Shown here in pieces: positions 24,415-37,100 of a stretch of DNA of 64,000 nt (positions are counted from its first letter, which is position 1; each line of letters starts with the position of its first letter). The stretch comes from Apiospora phragmitis. Taxonomy: Eukaryota; Ascomycota; Sordariomycetes; Amphisphaeriales; Apiosporaceae. The notes under the pieces were generated by a model. That model did not search any database, was not told where the DNA came from, and saw only the letters and a program-made list of their open reading frames with translations. Location: positions 992,001-1,056,000 of the forward strand of contig JAQQWL010000015.1 in the NCBI GenBank assembly GCA_038363925.1, written 5' to 3'. Made by a program: the position numbers and the translations under genes.

Positions 24415-25442
24415 CTTGTCTTTTTCCCGAACCGTTTGATACGGCGTACTCACTTTGGCAGTAAAGCGAGCGGACTGGGTTTGACTGTCGGATTCATTTT
24501 TATGTAAAAGATGTCATTTCTTTATTAATACAATGTACTTAGCTTACCTGCCCTGTAGTGCTTACGGTTTGCCCAGAGGTTGAACATGACCGTAATCACG
24601 TCAACCTAAACCCTTGCAAGTCCTTTCGCATTGTAATGGCTACGGCCACGACGATGGGTCCGTAGGATTTCGAGAACAAGCAATCGCATCGGCCTTAATA
24701 CCGCACAATAGCTTAAAGCCCGATGGTGTGGCGACCAAGCACGCCTGGAGTTTACTTCTATCGCCGTGACCGTTTACCAAGCATTCAGCGGAAGAGGTCC
24801 CCGACTCCCCGGCCTGGCTGTGTGCTGACTTACCTGTCTGTATGCAGCTACTGTCCTGCCGAGAAGTACTTAGACTCCTATCTCATATTGCCATCCTAGA
24901 GCTATGTAGGTACAGCAATGGCGATCATTAGAAAAGGTGTGGATAGGGATTGGCGACTCCGATCCCCGACCTCCGGGCGTAATTGACAGCGATAGTTGGA
25001 AATGAGCCACTGTGGCTAAGTAACTAGTCACACCCTTCGCGGCAGTTGCAGACATGGGGCCACCGATGACGAAGTCTTATTTCTTTAGCAAAAAGCTTAT
25101 TCGACAGGTACAGACTTGGTGCACACTCGAAGCTCTTACGGCGCAATGCTCACCACTTTGGGATTGCGGGCATGCGGGGGGCATAACCGCCCCTCCAATA
25201 AAAGCGACCGAGGGACGCTGGGCATGGTAGCATCGTGCCTCGGATGTCAAGGAAATCGATGCAATCGGGGTTGCACTGGCCATACCAAGACTCAATTCGC
25301 GAAGAGGTGGTACGAGCTCTACCAGAGTGTCATGTCTTCTACCATTCTCAACTCCCATTCCTTTCCATCATATCTGCAATTGCAGTTGGACCCTGTCTCT
25401 CTCTTCGGCACATTCTGAAACATTGACGCCACCGTGGCAACT
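24415..25442. other. Divergent intergenic region
   Basis: Shared upstream region of the minus-strand propeller gene and the plus-strand acyl-CoA synthetase gene. Only short unsupported frames on either strand. Confidence 0.5.
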
Positions 25443-27424
25443 ATGAACTGTAAGTAAGTTTGCTAGGACTCTAAGACAACTACGACGTCCCAGTTCCCTT
25501 AAGTACTGATTGAGATACTGCCAACAGTGACCGGAGCAGGCGCCGCCCTAGGCACAGCTGCTGTTGCTGCTTATCTCGATGGCAAATACCACCTTCGCCA
25601 GGACCTATGGAACCCCAACCCGTACTGGCGGCTGCTGAATCTTCAGCTCCTCTTGAAACGCAAGCAGTGGGCCGACAGATTGACCGTATTCGACACGCTG
25701 GAAGACCACGCCAATTCGTCCAGGTCTGACGAACTATTCCTGATGTTCGAGGGCCGCACCTGGACCTATGCCCAATTCTTCGCAGCCCTGCAGCCTGTTG
25801 GCAACTGGCTCATCAATGATCTCGGCGTACAGCGCGGCGAGTTCGTTGCTATTGACAGCGGCAACTCCCCCGAGTATCTGATACTCATGTTCGCCTTGAA
25901 TGGCATCGGTGCAGCTACCGCTCTTCTCAACTGCAATCTCACTGGGAAGGCCCTTGTGCACTGTGCCAAGATCGCGTCCGCGCGATACATCCTGACCGAG
26001 AACCACGTCCAGCACCTGGTAGACCCCGTCGAGGAGGAACTGGCCCAATCGAGTTGTCAAGTAGTGCGTTTCGACCGCAACAAGTTAGAGAGCCTCCCCG
26101 ATACTGGCCCGATTCCTCGCTCGCGGCGGCAGAAGCTCAACTTCACCGATCTAGCCGCGCTTCTGTACACCTCTGGAACTACCGGCCTACCGAAAGCCGT
26201 GGCCACTACACGATTCCAACAGGTAATCGTTTCCAACGGTTCATTTACGAACCACATCAGCCTCGGCCCTGGCGATCGCATGTACACCTGTCTGCCTCTC
26301 TACCACGCGGCCGGCTACGGACTGTGCATCCTCACCTGCATCGCCCGCGGGGCCACCATCGTCTTGTCCCGAAAGTTCTCGCACCGCACCTTCTGGCCCG
26401 AGGTTCACGAGTCCAACGCGACGCACATACAGTACGTCGGCGAGTTGTGCCGGTATCTGGTCAACGCTCCTCCCGGCCCGCTGGACAAGGGTCACAAGGT
26501 GCGCATGGCGTGGGGCAATGGCATGCGGCCCGATGTCTGGGAGGCGTTCCGGGAGCGGTTCGGCATCGAGTGCATCAACGAGCTTTACGCGGCAAGCGAC
26601 GGGCCGGCCTTCACCTCCAACGCCAACCGCGGCGACTTCTCGCGCAACGCCATCGGGGTGCGGGGCCCCGTGTGGCACCTCAAGAACTACGGGTTTGAGA
26701 CCCGTGCCCTCATCGACCCGGAGACCCAGGACCTCGTGCGCGGCCCCGACGGATTCGCCATTCGGGCCAAGCTCGGCGAGGCCGGCGAGATGCTCTACTG
26801 GGCCAACCCTAAGAACCCCTCCAGCGCGAGTCCGTACTACAACAACCCGGAGGCGACGAAGAAGCGGTACGTCAAGGACGTCTTTAAGAAGGGCGACATG
26901 TGGTTCCGCTCGGGCGACCTGATGCGCCTCGACTCGGAGGGCCGGCTGTACTTCGTCGACCGGCTCGGTGACACCTTCCGCTGGCACTCGGAGAACGTGT
27001 CGACCAACGAGGTCAGCGACATGGTCGGCGAGTTCCCGCAGATCGCCGAGACCAACGTCTACGGCGTGCTGGTGCCCCGCATGGACGGGCGCGCCGGGTG
27101 CGCCGCGGTCGTGGTGCGCGACGGCGGCGGCGCGGGCGACGTGGACTGGAAGGCCCTGGCGGCGCACTGTCGCGCGCGGCTGCCCGGCTACGCGGTGCCG
27201 CTGTTCGTCCGCGTCGTCAAGGAGCTCGAGTACACGGGCAACATGAAGCTGCGCAAGGAGGCGCTGCGGACGGAGGGGTGGACCTGGAGGTCATGGCGAA
27301 GAACGCCGAGGCCCAGGACAAGGAGCCGGACCCTATGTTCTGGTTGCCTCCGGGGTCTGAGTCGTATGTGTCGTTTCGGCAGAAGGATCTGGAGGAGTTA
27401 CGGGGGGGTCGGGTTAGGCTGTGA
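25443..27424 (+). CDS. FATP-type very-long-chain acyl-CoA synthetase (AMP-binding), one frameshift near C-terminus
   Basis: Activates long or very long fatty acids with ATP and CoA, and in fungi of the FAT1/FATP family can assist fatty-acid uptake at peroxisomal or other membranes. Exon 1 is only 7 nt (25443-25449, ATGAACT). The intron 25450-25527 has GTAAGT and AACAG, and exon 2 starts at 25528, so the protein begins MNLTGAGAAL. A hydrophobic N-terminus is followed by the AMP-binding fold. The P-loop YTSGTTGLPK is near residue 215 and the family signature DRLGDTFRWHSENVST near residue 480, then YTGNMKLRKEAL close to the end. Length is about 634 residues, as expected. One G is missing in the run at 27275-27278. 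Uncorrected, the frame runs on to 27461 with a meaningless tail. In the +1 frame it continues VDLEVMAKNAEA and ends at 27424. The exact substrate cannot be told. Confidence 0.88.
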
Positions 27425-28448
27425 GATGCTGGGGCTTCTGTTTCATTGGAATATATATTAAGCTGTAAGTTCTAAGTTGCACCTAATAACCCAGGATATG
27501 AAGTTTGGTTTGCTTGTTCCTTTTCCCTGCAGCTCAAATTGAACTCATCTCTTCCGATTCGAACTGAAGGCCATCTGCATTTGCATGAACAATTGTTCAA
27601 TGTAGTCGTCCTTTTTAGAAGCCACAATCACGCAGTCTGTCCGTAAACAGCACATCACTGGGTAAACTGCTGATATTAAGTTCAGTTACAGTAGCATCAT
27701 GGCTAGCCCCCGAATATCGGCGCTTTAAAAGATGGAAAACGTAGCGATGGTGGGCAGACCCCTGGGAAAAGGGGCCCAGGGCCATTCTTTCGGCCGAATC
27801 TCCCCGCAACTCCGCCGTGCTCTGTATGCTACGGCAATGTAGTAGAACGCCGTCATACAGCACCGGTATGGCTTTGAAAGGTAACGGCTATCGTCGCTAT
27901 GGACAGTAAGTAGGCCCGTTAGCGACATCCGAAATGCAGCTAAAAATCGGGCCTGTGCTAGCGGAGGGATTCAGGATCCACCCGCGACGACACTTCGCGC
28001 GAACGCTCCATATACGAATAGGTGGTCCGCAGCTGGCCTAGAAGGAAGGGGTAGCAATGGGGCTGGCCCAGCAGGTTATTTGACTTTCGGGATCGTCAGA
28101 GGTAATTCCGAATAGCCTGCATTTGCTTGTCTATCATGACATAGCTCTGCATAGGGTAAGGACAACGGCCCATTCAAGGAGGGCAGTCCAGCCCTCGCTT
28201 ACGACGAGCGACCTCATTACCCCTCATCTGTGAGTAGTACGTCAAATATTGGCTGGCACAGGTTTGAGCATAAATCTCCCCCTCATCCCCCTCTTCTTCA
28301 ACGTGACTCCTGAATTCTCATTCACCCATACCTCATCACATTCGACGGACTCGATTACACTCAAACACATCAATACCGTCAACTCTTTCGGTATGAACAA
28401 CATGGAGAGCCATGGAGTCATGTCATGATGGGAGAGTCTTTGATCAAG
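27425..28448. other. Intergenic, upstream of the thiamine gene
   Basis: No supported gene. Probably holds the promoter and first leader exon of the HMP-phosphate synthase gene, whose leader intron starts at 28449. Confidence 0.5.
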
Positions 28449-28678
28449 GTAACTATGCAAAAGAACGCAGCCGGGTGTTTGACCTGCTTCTCCATGTTGC
28501 TCCTGTCCTTCGTCGGAGATGCTTTAAATCCGACAGAAGGGCATTGGCTTCATGGTAAATTAGGTCAATCTGAGAAATACCGGTGAACTTGATCTGGGTA
28601 ATACCAGCGAAAGGACATGCTTCTTTGACATCCTCCCCCCTTTTGTCCATTTGGTGACGATGGCACTGACTCGTCCAG
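28449..28678 (+). promoter_or_regulatory. Probable 5' leader intron containing the TPP riboswitch
   Basis: A GTAACT donor at 28449 and an acceptor ending GTCCAG at 28678, with an ACTGAC branch site 10-15 bases before it, frame a 230 nt intron just upstream of the start codon at 28700. The TPP aptamer lies inside it. In known fungal NMT1 genes TPP binding controls use of leader splice sites, and this layout fits that. The exact donor is inference. Confidence 0.55.
28536..28623 (+). ncRNA. TPP riboswitch (thiamine pyrophosphate aptamer)
   Basis: The hallmark 3' half is clear. CTGAGA at 28570-28575 is followed by AATACCGG. Then comes CTTGATCTGGGTAATACCAG (28589 onward) and GCGAAAGGA. These match the conserved pyrimidine-sensing CUGAGA loop and the pyrophosphate-binding half with its CUGG/CCAG helix. 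A closing P1 helix can form between GAAGGGCAT (28536-28544) and ATGCTTC (28617-28623), and P2 between GGTA and TACC. P3 is short. It sits about 80 bases upstream of the THI5/NMT1 start, the gene class controlled by this riboswitch in fungi, where high TPP changes splicing and lowers expression. Confidence 0.93.
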
Positions 28679-28699
28679 CATCTTGCTTGATCTTCCATC

Positions 28700-29896
28700 A
28701 TGTCGACTGATAAGATCACCTTCTTGACCAACTGGTTAGGACTGAATTGATAGCAGTGTATAGAAATCGTGGCTGACTTGCGACAGGCACGCGACGCCAT
28801 ACCATGCCCCGCTGTACTTGGCTCAGGCCAAGGGCTACTTCAAGGACGAAGGCATCAAGGTCGCCCTCCTCGAGCCCAATGACCCGAGTGTAAGCAGTTC
28901 ATATGCTCACTTGGGTATGCAATTGCTGACAGTAGCTCTAGGATGTCACTGAGATCATTGGCTCTGGCAAGGCTGATCTTGGATTCAAGGCCATGATCCA
29001 CACTCTGGCTGTTAGTTGCCCCCACTGGGACATGAATCCTCTGTGTGACGCAATCTAACGTGGCTCTATCATAGGCCAAGGCCCGTGGCTTCCCGGTGCA
29101 GTCCATCGGAAGTCTTCTGGACGAGCCCTTCACCGGCGTCGTCTACCTCAAGGAGTCCGGCATCACGCCCGACTTCCGCACCCTGAAGGGCAAGCGCATC
29201 GGCTACGTCGGCGAGTTCGGCAAGATCCAGATAGACGAGCTGACGTCGATCTACGGCATGCAGCCAACAGACTACACGGCCGTGCGCTGCGGCATGAACG
29301 TGTCGCGGGCCATCATCCAGGGCAAGATCGACGCCGGCATCGGCCTCGAGAACGTGCAGATGGTGGAGCTCGAGGAATGGCTCGCGGCGCAAGGGCGGAC
29401 CAAGTCCGACGTGCAGATGCTGCGCATCGACGAGCTGGCCGAGCTGGGCTGCTGCTGCTTCTGCTCCATCCTGTACATCGGCAACGATGCCTTCCTCGAG
29501 CGACACCCGGACCAGGTCCGCGCCTTCCTGCGCGCCGCCAAGCGCGCGACCGACTTCGTGCTGGCGGACCCGGCCGCGGCCTGGGCCGAGTACGTCGACT
29601 GCAAGCCCGTCATGGGCACGGACCTCAACCGCAAGATCTTCGAGCGCAGCTACGCCTACTTCTCGGCCGACCTCCAGAACGTCGCGCGCGACTGGGCCAA
29701 GGTCACGGCCTACGGGAAGCGCCTCGGCGTCCTGGCGCCGGGCTTCGCGCCCAACTACACCAACGGCTTCCTCGGCTGGGACCTCGGCGGCGACTCCCGG
29801 GACCCCACGGGCGACCAGAAGAGGATGGCGGAGCTGCAGAGGAAGGTCGCGGCCAAGGGCGGGTTTTGCCGACTCCATGCGCAGGCGGCGGCTTGA
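28700..29896 (+). CDS. NMT1: 4-amino-5-hydroxymethyl-2-methylpyrimidine phosphate (HMP-P) synthase, thiamine biosynthesis
   Basis: THI5/NMT1 family enzyme that makes the thiamine pyrimidine (HMP-P) from its own active-site His and bound PLP in an iron-dependent single-turnover reaction. Exons 28700-28734, 28787-28889, 28942-29010 and 29075-29896 (introns 52, 52 and 64 nt) give 342 residues, the family length. The start [18 protein letters not shown] fits the family. Key residues are all present at the yeast positions: Lys62 and His66 (FKAMIH) for PLP attachment and pyrimidine donation, and the CCCFC iron motif at residues 195-199. No frame break is seen, unlike several neighbours. A leader TPP riboswitch indicates repression by thiamine. 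Cytosolic. The C-terminal tail (HAQAAA) is less typical but harmless. Confidence 0.96.
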
Positions 29897-30356
29897 GCCG
29901 TGGCGTTTTGCACATGACGGTATCAGCACGATGGATGTCGTCGTGGTTACGTGTTGAAACTTCACGATCTTTTGAAATCATACAAAAGGGACACTCATTC
30001 GCATAACGCTTCCAAACTAGTTACGCACCCAATCTATTTAGACACTCGCTAATCGAATTCCAATACCGGGTTGCCAATATTCGGGACCGGCATTATTTCC
30101 ACAACTGACATCCCTTGCGTGACCACTGGCTCCAGCAAGCAAACATGTGTGAACTGGTTGCCCACCCTGGGTCTTGGTGTCTGACGATAAGGTGCTCTAG
30201 CCCATCGTCATTGGACAATTGGTCCGCCACTGCCACCATTGCCCAGGCCATTAATTAGCAAACAACCCAGGCCCTACCGTTCCACTCTCTCTAGAAGCGT
30301 CGCACATCCTTGTGGCCTCATGCCATGCCTGGGCATGTAGCATAAAAAACTGCTAA
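29897..30356. other. Intergenic to transposon boundary
   Basis: 3' flank of the thiamine gene up to the start of an AT-rich repeat block at 30357. Nothing recognised. Confidence 0.5.
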
Positions 30357-30567
30357 TATTAAAATAATAAGAATTAAGGTTTTTTATATTACTTTAAAAA
30401 AAGTATTACGTACCTGCGCGTACGAACCCTTTTTTATTTTATTAAAAAGGGTATATAATACCCCTCGTAATTAGCACTAGAAATAGATATAAATAATATA
30501 ATATAATAATATAACTTCGATTAAACTCGGAATTTATTTATATATACGTACGAAAGCTTATTTAATA
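30357..30567 (+). repeat. Ty1/copia LTR, plus orientation, apparently solo
   Basis: About 211 bp, homologous to the other three copia LTRs and RIP-mutated at both ends (TATTAAAA start, TTTAATA end). Directly followed by a short piece (30568-30654) that matches the reverse strand of the reverse transcriptase region near 13340-13440. It is therefore not the normal partner of the inverted copia copy at 34178-38174. Confidence 0.65.
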
Positions 30568-30654
30568 TATATAGTAATTATAATACGTTTTTAATTAATA
30601 AAGTCTCGACTTTATTAATTTATATAAAGGTAATACGATTTAAAATAACGTTTT
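30568..30654 (-). mobile_element. Short copia reverse transcriptase fragment
   Basis: Matches the reverse complement of about 13340-13440. It is the left remnant of the minus-strand copia copy that a family B transposon split, with the rest at 34178-38174. Confidence 0.5.
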
Positions 30655-33600
30655 TTCGAAATATTAAATCTTAGAATCGATATTACGTAGCCGACGACGC
30701 GGGATTCGATCACGATCCGAAATCTCTATAAATTCTCGAAAGCTTTTTAATTTTAAAGAGGAATTAATTATTTAATATATTATTAATCTAAATATTCGAT
30801 CGTTTTTTCCTTAATTAAGTAATATAAAAGATATAGCGAATCGATTATTTAGTTTACGTAACGCGGGACGCGTCGACGTTAATTAAGCTTTTAATTTTAT
30901 ATAACGATAACTAGACCTCTAAACGCGTTTTAACCGAAGAATTAATTATTAAAAAGTTTTTTTTAAAGGTTTTAACGCGTATTACGCGTAATTTATTATT
31001 ATATAAAATATAATTAATAAATATAGGATATAAAAGGAGGACATATATAACTTCGACGAAAGCGGGTTTTTTATAGGCTAAATCTCGTTCGAAATAATCG
31101 TAACTACTTTCGATCGACACGGAAAGCCTAAAGTAATATAATAAAAGAACTTGGAATAAGTTATAATTATTCAAGGCGTCGAATTAAACGGTGACGCTAT
31201 CCCTCCGTATATAATCTGTATTAAAAAAACGTACTTCTCTTCTTAATATAAAAATAACCTATTACCGAAGGATTAAGTAATCGCAGTTATTAAAAATAAC
31301 TAAATTACGAATAAAAGAGGCGAGGACTAGATTCGATATTTTAATTAATATATTAAGTCTTATACGAAAGGTCGTTATCGCTTCTTAATCTTAAACGGCT
31401 ACGAAAGCTATTACTCGATAGCTTTTAAGCCTTATTACGAAAAGAACTCGATTATTATATTTTATATAATTTCTTATTTATTATATAAGCTCTAGCCTCT
31501 TAATATCGGCTGTTTTAATATATTAAAAAAAGTGTATAAAAAAGAAATTAAAGGTTTTATACGGGCGTATATTACTTATATCTTTAAAGAGGACTTTTTA
31601 TTAACGTTTTTAAAAGCGTTCTAAGCGATTTTTATTATTTCGAATATATAAAAAGGTTTTTAAAAAATAGGACTCGTTTCGTATAATTTAATATATATTA
31701 TTTTATAATTAAATATAAAGCTACATACTTTAATACCTCCGGGGAAATTTTTTAGCCTATTTATTCTTTAAGAATTAAAAACTTTAAATAACTTAATTAA
31801 GGCTTAATCTTGAATCGAATATATTTAAAACCGTATTATACGATATAAAAATAACTCTTTAACGTTTATTTTAATTAGTTTTAATTAAATTAAAAAGGTT
31901 ATAACGTAAGTTATATACCGAGTTACTTTTTTAAAAAATAAGAACGCGATACTTTAAAAAGTAAATAAAATACTTAGCCGGCACCGCCGTATAAAAAAAA
32001 CGGCTACAAGATAAAAGATCACTTCGTATATAAGCCAGCTGACGGTGCTACGGTCACCCTATGTAACGGCGACCCTTAAATTTAAATAGCCCTTGATAAT
32101 ACCACATTTAAATTAGTATATAAACTAGTTAGCTTTTCATTTATAATTAATTAAATAATACCATTATCTTCCTTTTTTTCCCCTCTTTTTAATAGGCCGT
32201 AAACTTAACGAGTTAGTATTATAACGCGCGATTTAAAATGTTATAAATAGCTCGTTAATAAAATAAGCCGCCGAGAAGTATAATATCTCTAAAATAACTC
32301 TAAGAGCTCGGATTTACGGCCGTAAAATTATAAAATAACGGAATAAGTCCTTCCAGGCCTTAATAACAGCGGAAAAGTCTTAGATGGTGACTTAGTACTT
32401 TGCGTAATATAATTTAGGCTGCTCACCGGCGTATGTTATTTTCCGGATATTCGCTTAACGGATTTTTTAAATTAACGGGATTAATATAATACTCGGTAAG
32501 CACTAGGTTAAAAGATTTATTACTTATTATTTATTTATCGGTATTATTTTTTTTAAGAGGATAAATTTCTTAAGGCTTAACGTAACTTTTATAAAAAGAA
32601 TTATCGAGTTTTTCGATCGGCTTAATAATTTTATTTTAAAATCGATCCCTTTAGAGTTTCGGTTTAACGTTAACGAGATCGGTAATTAACTCGGCTATAA
32701 AATAAATATAATAATTATTAAACTTATTAAAATAAAAAAAATATTAATTATAAACTCTTTTAACCGAAAATAAGCTTCTACGGTTAAATATAATAACGTT
32801 TTAAGCTAAGCTTTACCTCCTCTTATTATATTTAAAAGTTAATAGGTCTAGTAATAATAATTTTTTAAAAAAAAGGACTCGTTAATAAATATTATAAAGG
32901 ATTAAGTCTTTACAGTATCTCTTAAAAGCTAAACTAATAAAGAGCTAGCCTTAATATAATTAAATAAAGTCTTTATCCCTTATATAAAGCTTAAAAACGA
33001 GGACTAATAATAGCTTATTATTTTAAATAGCTACGCTAACTACGTAAATAAGGACTTTATTATAACGTACTTAAAATATAAGATATAATTTCTCTTTTTT
33101 CCGGCATACTCGTTATACCTATTATAACCCCTAGATCTTAATCCTTTTAATATATTAAAAAATACCTACTATTAAAAAATAACCCTATATTATATAGGGT
33201 TTAATAATATAAATATAAATAAAAAAAACTTTTTTTTAATATTACGAACTAATTAAAAAATTTACCTTTTAACTATATATAATAACTAGCGGCTAAGCCG
33301 TAACTAATATATTCCCTCGCGATATTACTAAGCCCTTTAATAGCCGGAACCGGAAAATAAAAAACTAAGCAAAAATAGAACTATTTAAGCCTCCCCCCAA
33401 CGTTTTCGATAAATAATTCTCCTTTACAGCGTTATTAATACTTATAATTAGCCGCTAAATTAAAGAATTAACGGATACGCTTAATAATAATAATATTATT
33501 TTCAATAACGCGACGCGCCGGGTTTTATTCTAAAAGCTCTAAAAAAGTCTAAATATTTTCAACGGCTAGATCGGCTAATTAGAACACGAGAAGTTAGTTT

Positions 33601-34175
33601 TAAAAAGTAATTTAAAAAAAAGAAAGAAGTAAAAAAAAAAAAAAAAATACCTAACCTTAATTAAAAGTTTACGCGTATACGAGATATTATAATAATTAAA
33701 AAGGAAATAAATAGCGTTATATCGGAACCCTAGGCTATCACTCCTTTATCATCGGCGCGAAAGCCGTTATAATTAAATCTAACTCTAAATCTAAAATTAA
33801 GAGTATTATAAAAGCGTTTCGAGACTAAAACGGTATTTTTAAGATTTTATATTAACTTTTAATTAAATTATTCGTATTATTATTATATAATATTGTTATT
33901 AATTTTTAAGGTCGCCGTTATATAGGGTAACCGTAGCACCGTTAACTACCTTATACGAGGATGTTTAAGACACGTTTATAACGCTATAGAATTTACGGAG
34001 AGCCCGGGCATATTACGCATACTTATTAAAATAATATAAAAACCTTTAAAAATAATGATTATTAATATATTTAATTAATTTTAAACGTTATAATCGAATT
34101 AATTTATAACTTATGAGGCTTAATAATAAAAAGTGCGTAGCTTATTTATATAGGTAGCTCGCTTATAAGGTATAT
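30655..34175 (+). mobile_element. Pogo-like transposon family B, split by a Fot1-like element
   Basis: The two halves (30655-32032 and 33952-34175) join into a family B element. The right terminal repeat CTTATAAGGTATAT is followed by TA. The plus strand carries a RIP-ruined DDE_1 transposase: FDESGFFIG near 31050-31078 and FLILNGYESYY near 31383-31415. In the intact family the latter reads LDGHESHH, so the catalytic Asp became Asn and two His became Tyr, exactly the G-to-A and C-to-T changes RIP makes. About 80 bases present in other copies are missing at the Fot1-like insertion site. The left TIR is lost. Confidence 0.7.
32033..33951 (+). mobile_element. Fot1-like transposon, family A, copy 1
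   Basis: A 1919 bp element flanked by TA on both sides. The inverted repeats of about 43 bp begin AGCCAGCTGACGGTGC on the left, and the right end matches on the opposite strand. Size, TIR length and TA target match Fot1/Pot2 elements. The plus strand has a degraded DDE_1 transposase, including the LDNHVSH-type site near 33013-33045 and the PAHSSHLLQPLD-type stretch after it, with several stops. Nested inside the family B element 30655-34175. Confidence 0.8.
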
Positions 34176-34177
34176 TA

Positions 34178-37100
34178 GTTTAAAAACTAGTAAAAGTTTT
34201 TAGCTTATTTTTTAAATTATTAAAAACTAAGTTAAAATAGCCTCTTTTTTTATATCTCCGTAATTTTATATTACGAGTTTAAAATTCTTATATAGCTTCG
34301 TAATTTTACCCTTAATTTTTCGTACGAGCCGTGTTTTAAAAATTCTTTAACTGGTATATTTACCCAGGTTAAATTAAATAAGTTCGAAAACTTTTCGTAT
34401 AACGAGATTATTAATTTTTTCCGCTTCAAACTTTTAAAATAAATATTTAAACGAAATAATAACGCTATTTTATTAAAATTTAATTATTAAATCGTAATTC
34501 TTTTATTTTTTTTAAATAAAAAATACGGCGGTTAAAGCGTTCCGGAGTAAATATTTTTTAAATCGTTCCCGGCCACGTTATATAAGAGCTACCGTAATTT
34601 CCTCGGCTATCGGTTTAATATTTAAGGTATTTACCGGCTATTCCGGATCTGGTTATATATCCGGCTCGTTATGCGGTTCTCTGGCCTCTTCCTAGTAATA
34701 CGGCTTGATTTAGGTTACTCGAAAGGCTTTCGGGCCGTCCGGGGTATTTACCCGGATCGTACAGTTTTCGATAACTGCTATTTTATATAGTCCGGTTTAT
34801 CTTTTTCTTTTTCGTTAAATTAAAACTTTACTTCAGAGCGGGAATATTAAGGTATTATAAATAGCCGGTCCGTTTTAGGTATTTAAAGCTTAGTAAATAT
34901 CGATATCCGTACGTATCTTCTAGAGCATCTTTATTACCTTCTATACGGCTTCTCCGCGTGCTTAGATCTCCGGTAACGGTAATAAGTCCCCGTCGATACG
35001 AAGGTATATTCCGAATATAAATAAAGTAGGTATTAAGCCGTCGGGGCTAGCCGTATTATTTAAAGCTTTAATAACTATTTAAATTATTATCTCGATATTT
35101 ATTTAATAATTAAAATCCTTTTATAAAATATTAAAGGTTTTACGTAACGAAACGTATATTTATTCGATTTTATTTATTATTTAATATATTTTAATAAGTA
35201 TTTATTTATAAATAATTCTTATTATTTATATATAGTTTCGATTTTTTTTTTAAAATTACGTGCCTAAATCGTACGAAATATAATTAAAAGGTTCTTAATA
35301 AACGTATATTTAATATTTATAAAAAGTACTTTAAATATTTTATATATTAAATAAATATAAGAATCTAGCCGCTTAAAAAGACGTATGTAAATCGATTATA
35401 TAAAGTATATCTTATTTATTAATATAAATAAGGTTTATAATAATTTCGTAATTAAAGTCGTATTTATTGTATAACGAGAATTTAAAGTTTTATAACGCTA
35501 GATTATATAATTAATATTAAGATTAAAACTTTTAAATCTCTTTAAAAATAATAGGGTCGACGTTATTATAGCCGGTGTTCTTTAAAAACGTATAGAGCTT
35601 CTCTTTACGAGGGTATTTAAACCGTCGATAAAGGTATTAAAACTATTTTTTAATAAAATATAACGTTATTTCCGTATAGCCGGTATTAAAGAACGAATAT
35701 CCCTATTTCTTAATTATAAAGAGTATTTCGCCGTCCTTTTATATAATAAAATTAAAAATATTATTATAATACGTTTTAAACCGGTTAACGTTATATAATA
35801 AAAATAAAAAAAGGGTTATAATATTTAAAATATAATATTTAATTATTTTTAATCGGTTTCGTATATTAATTATTTTAATTAACGAGATAAGTTTTAAGCT
35901 TCTAAACTTAATTTCGGCGCTCCTTAAGATTTAATCGATTTATACGTCTAGGTTTTCTCGTATATAGGCCTTTATTTAAAGCTTTTTAATTATTAAAAGT
36001 AAGGCGGCGCCTGTATTTTAAAGCTCGCTTTAATAAGTTTAGCTATACGGGTTATTAAGGTTAAATTAGTCGGCTTATACGATAACTTTCGGAGAATAAA
36101 TATCTTTATTAATAAGCTAGTAATAAAACGCGGCGTCTATTAAGTAAGTAATCCTTTATCGTGCGTCTTTTAGATTAAGGTAATCGTACTCCTCTTCGTC
36201 GTTTTTTAGCTCTTTTTTTTCCTTTCTTAGTTTCGGACGAAATCCTTATATTCGTCTTAAGTAAAGAGTTCTTATCTAATATTATTATACGTTTAAAAGT
36301 ATTAAATTATTATACGGGTTCGTTTTTTAATTAAGTAATTTATTAATTAATAGCCTTATTTATAATAAATTCGATAGGTTTTTTATTCGAATTACCGATT
36401 TTTATACGATAGCTTAGGTCGGAATATATTTATAGGTCGCTAATTCTTATTTTATTTTAATAATTCGTTATTATATAATAATTTATTATTATAAATTAAT
36501 CGGTTTTTTTTCGTAGAATTATTTATAAACCGTTTCTTAATTAAGTACGTATTTATAATCGAGTCTCGATATAGTTCCTTCGTTAAATATTATTCCGATA
36601 GCCTCTAGTCCGCTACTATATTTAGCAATACGCGAAGGTTCGAAAATAACGCTTTATATATTAGCTTTTAATTAAAAAGGGCCGGTGTAAGCTCCGGAAC
36701 TCCTCGATAGGCTCGTACGATTAAGGTATAGAGAGCGATATCTCTTTCGAATCCTTTTTCGAGGGCTCGTTATACGAGTTAGAACTTATTTAATAAAATT
36801 TTTAAAACTTCGAAAAATTATTTTTTAACGTTTTTATTTTTTACTTATATAAAAAAAGTTATTATTTAATTTATAAAATATTTTATATAGTTTATTATTA
36901 TATTAAAATACGAGTTTATAAAGTGGTATATCTTATTTTAATTTTTTTTAAGTTCGATATAATTAAAATAAAATATTAAAAAAAAATCGTATAATATTAA
37001 TCCTTTAATATATCTAGCCGTCGATATATTTTAATAAATATTTATACTTTATCGTACAAGATATCGTATAATTTATTAATATAGTTCTTTTTTTTTTATA

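Noticed and set aside
26241..27167. 308-codon open frame on the minus strand
   Set aside because: It lies wholly antisense to the acyl-CoA synthetase; the high GC third positions of that gene remove stops from the other strand. No domain.
29069..29965. 298-codon open frame on the minus strand
   Set aside because: Antisense shadow of the HMP-P synthase last exon, with a Leu/Val/Gly/Ala-biased meaningless reading.
33630..33660. A-rich run and short A/T tandem stretches in AT blocks
   Set aside because: By-products of RIP base composition, not a structured repeat or CRISPR array.
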